From the NCBI GenBank assembly GCA_028818375.1, contig JAPPOB010000007.1, positions 102,490 through 166,489 on the forward strand: 64,000 nucleotides of DNA, written 5' to 3'. The translations under genes and the position numbers were made by a program. The stretch's first letter is position 1, and each line of letters opens with the position of its first letter. Under the pieces are notes generated by a model. It ran no database searches, had not been told where the DNA came from, and saw nothing but the letters and a program-made list of their open reading frames with translations. Positions 61,892 to 64,000 of this stretch are shown piece by piece. This DNA is from Anaerolineaceae bacterium (lineage in GTDB: Bacteria; Chloroflexota; Anaerolineae; Aggregatilineales; Phototrophicaceae).

Positions 61892-64000
61892 ATGAGCCAC
61901 CTGCAGGAGCGCCTCGAGGAGTTGCGCCGACGGCTGATGGCGGCGACCGACGACGCAGCCGCGTTGACGCGACTTGAGGCCGAGGCGCGCGCCCTGCTGG
62001 CGGACGCGCGCAACACCCCGCACGAAGGCGCCGCCCAGGCGCTCTTCGCCGAACTGGCGCGCATCAGCAACCCCACCTCGCCCACCGCCGCCACCGTGCG
62101 CGGTCTGCTGCGGCGGGCGCGCATCCGCATCGAAATCGCCGGCGATGATGACGACATCGACGAGGCCATTGACATCCTCGCCGAGGCCCTGGCCCTCGAC
62201 CCCGAAGCGCCCGACACCATCGCCATGTTGCAGCAGGCCGGCGCCTGGAGCGGCCAGGCGCGCCAGCGCGTCAGTGACCTCTTCGCGCGTCACAACGTCA
62301 CCGCCAGCGCCAGCGCCCCCAACAACGACACCGACGTGACGGCGGCGGTGCCGGAAGCCCCGGACCTGCCGGAGGATCTGCCATCCTACACGCCCTCCTA
62401 CGAGCCGGAACCCGGTGAAACGGGCGGCGATCCGGCCCGGCCCGCAGCGACGGAGAGTTCGACCTGGTTTGGCCCGGATATCGAGGACACGCTCTCGCGT
62501 CTGACCCAGGCCTATTACGCCGGCGAGTACCAGCAGACGGTGGACCTCGCCAATCGCGCCCTGACCATGCAGCCGGGCAACCCTGCCGCGCTGGAATACC
62601 GGCAGAAGGCCGAGGACAACCTGATCCGCGGCGTGGTGCCCGATCATCGCATCCCCTTCGACGCGCGCGTGGCCTACAACCGCGCCAACTCGCTGGTGCG
62701 CGCCGGTAACTACGACGAGGCTGAACGGCTCTACCGCGAAGCGCGCGACCTGGCCGAACACAGCGGCATCCTCAGCTGGAAGGATGCCGAGCAGGCGATG
62801 CTCGAAATCCAGGATCTGGCCCTGGCGCGTGAACTGCTCAACGAGGGCGACCGCCTGATGGAGAGCGACCAGTGGAGCGAGGCGCTGCGCAAGTACGAGG
62901 GCGCCCTGCGCGTGGTCGCCAACGACCCCCAGGCGGAGGAACGCATCGAGAACCTGCGCCGCGTCCAGCAGGATGCCGACCAGGCCGGTACACAACTGGG
63001 CATGCTCAGCGGTTCGCTACAGGAGCAGGCCAACCAGCTGGAAAACATCATGACCATCATCCAGCGCGCGCACCAGCGCCTGCCTGGCAGCCAGCGCCTG
63101 CGCCAGTTGATGGAAGCCACCAACCAGCGTCAGCTGGCCATTCGCAACCGGCTTTTTGACCAGGCGCGCATCGCCCTTTCCCGCAACGAGAACGCCGACT
63201 CTTTGGAGGAACGCCTGCAGCTGGCGGGTGAGGCCGGCGCCCTGCTGGAACTGGCCGCGATGCTGGACCCCGGCGACGCCGACCTCGCCGCCACGTCGAT
63301 GGCCGCGCGCAGTCAGATTAGCGACATGGAGAACGCGCGTCAGACCATTGAGCGCGCCGCCGCCCTCGTCGCGCAGAATTTCGAGAACGACCTGACCCAG
63401 GCGCGCAGCATGCTGGCCGGTCTGGAGGATTATTCCCAGGACCCCCGCTGGCGCAGTGTGGTCAACGAACTGATGACCCGTTACCTCGAGCGCGTCGAGG
63501 ATGCGCTTGAAGCCGGCGACCTGGACCTGGCCCGCTCCTGGCTGGACGCCGCCAACGAAGTGCCCTTTAACCTCGTCGGCCGGCGCACCGAACTGCAACG
63601 CCTGGAACGCGCCTTGCGCCGCCGTCGCGACCGTCGTCGCATGCGGACGCTGCTGCTCGTCGGCCTGCTGTTCATCGGCGCCGCCGGCGTTGCCCTGCTG
63701 TCCCGACCGCTGTGGTTCCCGGTGCTGTATCCGCCACCCACGCCCACCCCCACCAGCACGCCGACGCCGAGCAACACGCCCACCATCACCCCCACCGGCA
63801 CGGCCACCGTCACGCCCTCATGGACGCCGACGGCCAGTCAAACCCCGACCCACACGAATACACCGACCGCCACCTTCACGGCCACGGCCACGCCGACCAT
63901 CACCCTAACACCGACCATCACCGCCACGCCGACCATCACCCCTACGCCGGTCGTGCTGTGTCGCGTCTTCAATGTGCGCGACGAGGCCATCAACATTCGC
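61892..64000 (+). CDS. TPR-rich membrane protein with SH3-like end (partial)
   Basis: 703 codons without a stop to the window edge. ATG 61892 follows GGGAGTTGACC. Two TPR-like tracts ([86 protein letters not shown]) make up a cytoplasmic helical scaffold to about residue 580. A basic stretch RRRRDRRRM precedes one membrane helix ([18 protein letters not shown]), then a 70-residue Thr/Pro-rich linker. [16 protein letters not shown] is the start of an SH3b domain. The linker and SH3b sit outside the cell. A bridge from cytoplasmic partners to the cell envelope is inferred. Confidence 0.8.
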   Translation, partial: MSHLQERLEELRRRLMAATDDAAALTRLEAEARALLADARNTPHEGAAQALFAELARISNPTSPTAATVRGLLRRARIRIEIAGDDDDIDEAIDILAEALALDPEAPDTIAMLQQAGAWSGQARQRVSDLFARHNVTASASAPNNDTDVTAAVPEAPDLPEDLPSYTPSYEPEPGETGGDPARPAATESSTWFGPDIEDTLSRLTQAYYAGEYQQTVDLANRALTMQPGNPAALEYRQKAEDNLIRGVVPDHRIPFDARVAYNRANSLVRAGNYDEAERLYREARDLAEHSGILSWKDAEQAMLEIQDLALARELLNEGDRLMESDQWSEALRKYEGALRVVANDPQAEERIENLRRVQQDADQAGTQLGMLSGSLQEQANQLENIMTIIQRAHQRLPGSQRLRQLMEATNQRQLAIRNRLFDQARIALSRNENADSLEERLQLAGEAGALLELAAMLDPGDADLAATSMAARSQISDMENARQTIERAAALVAQNFENDLTQARSMLAGLEDYSQDPRWRSVVNELMTRYLERVEDALEAGDLDLARSWLDAANEVPFNLVGRRTELQRLERALRRRRDRRRMRTLLLVGLLFIGAAGVALLSRPLWFPVLYPPPTPTPTSTPTPSNTPTITPTGTATVTPSWTPTASQTPTHTNTPTATFTATATPTITLTPTITATPTITPTPVVLCRVFNVRDEAINIR

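Noticed and set aside
63730..63955. Tandem DNA repeat in the ACCxxCAC-rich region
   Set aside because: It simply encodes the Thr/Pro linker of the TPR/SH3 protein; unit lengths are irregular.

Overview
The window is a GC-rich, densely coded bacterial segment. The best guess for its source is a free-living Chloroflexota of the Anaerolineae type. This is inferred from several Uma2-family genes, a CofE-like F420 ligase, a G5/3D surface protein, SH3b/TPR proteins with Pro/Thr linkers, a DUF3179 protein and many sugar and sulfate-ester enzymes. No 16S or ribosomal gene is present to confirm it. Bases 1-50 are pure C and look like an assembly or read artefact. Several genes carry single-base frameshifts, so residual assembly error has to be weighed against true gene decay.

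Layout. 59-1058: a RelE-like toxin with a Panacea/SocA-like antitoxin. 1172-1500: a small membrane protein with a frameshifted zinc ribbon. 1568-5550: a minus-strand catabolic operon (cupin, MetE-like methyltransferase, HisD/HpsN-like dehydrogenase, SDR). 5668-9398: a defence-type operon (small membrane protein, TIR-like protein broken by one base, type IIG restriction-modification enzyme). 9464-11281: a GH2 glycosidase. 11522-13047: an AT-rich, probably acquired restriction-modification pair. 13214-15482: an epimerase and an enolase-superfamily enzyme. 16864-20668: an M16C protease and a Bax-inhibitor-1 protein. 20666-21261: remnants of a sulfatase and a sugar ABC permease. 21351-25602: a metallochaperone-like operon (aminotransferase-fold protein without a lysine, mini COG0523 protein, full COG0523 GTPase, WD40 protein).

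26432-29546: a plus-strand group starting with a thioredoxin-like lipoprotein whose first active-site Cys is an in-frame TGA (W-TGA-P-T-C). A hairpin lies directly downstream, which makes it a candidate selenoprotein. It is followed by a GH127 enzyme and a polysaccharide deacetylase. 31980-38436: a sugar isomerase, P-type ATPase, glycosyltransferase, cold-shock protein and MFS transporter. 38601-45603: a DUF3179 protein, deoxyribosyltransferase, CofE-like ligase, DmpA-type peptidase and sulfatase. 45658-45793: the SRP RNA. 45822-56304: a G5/3D protein, three tandem His-rich membrane paralogs, Maf, an oxidoreductase, a decayed FAD-oxidoreductase tail and two more paralogous membrane proteins. 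56349-64000: an SDR, 3'-nucleotidase, MBL hydrolase, tRNA-Arg, secreted proteins and a TPR/SH3 protein that runs off the window.

Threaded through 15.5-44.2 kb are nine intact Uma2-type (DUF820, PD-(D/E)xK) genes and one ruined copy. Every one has a TAnACT-like -10 box 27-29 bases upstream of its start codon. They behave like a self-contained promoter-plus-gene cassette that has multiplied locally.
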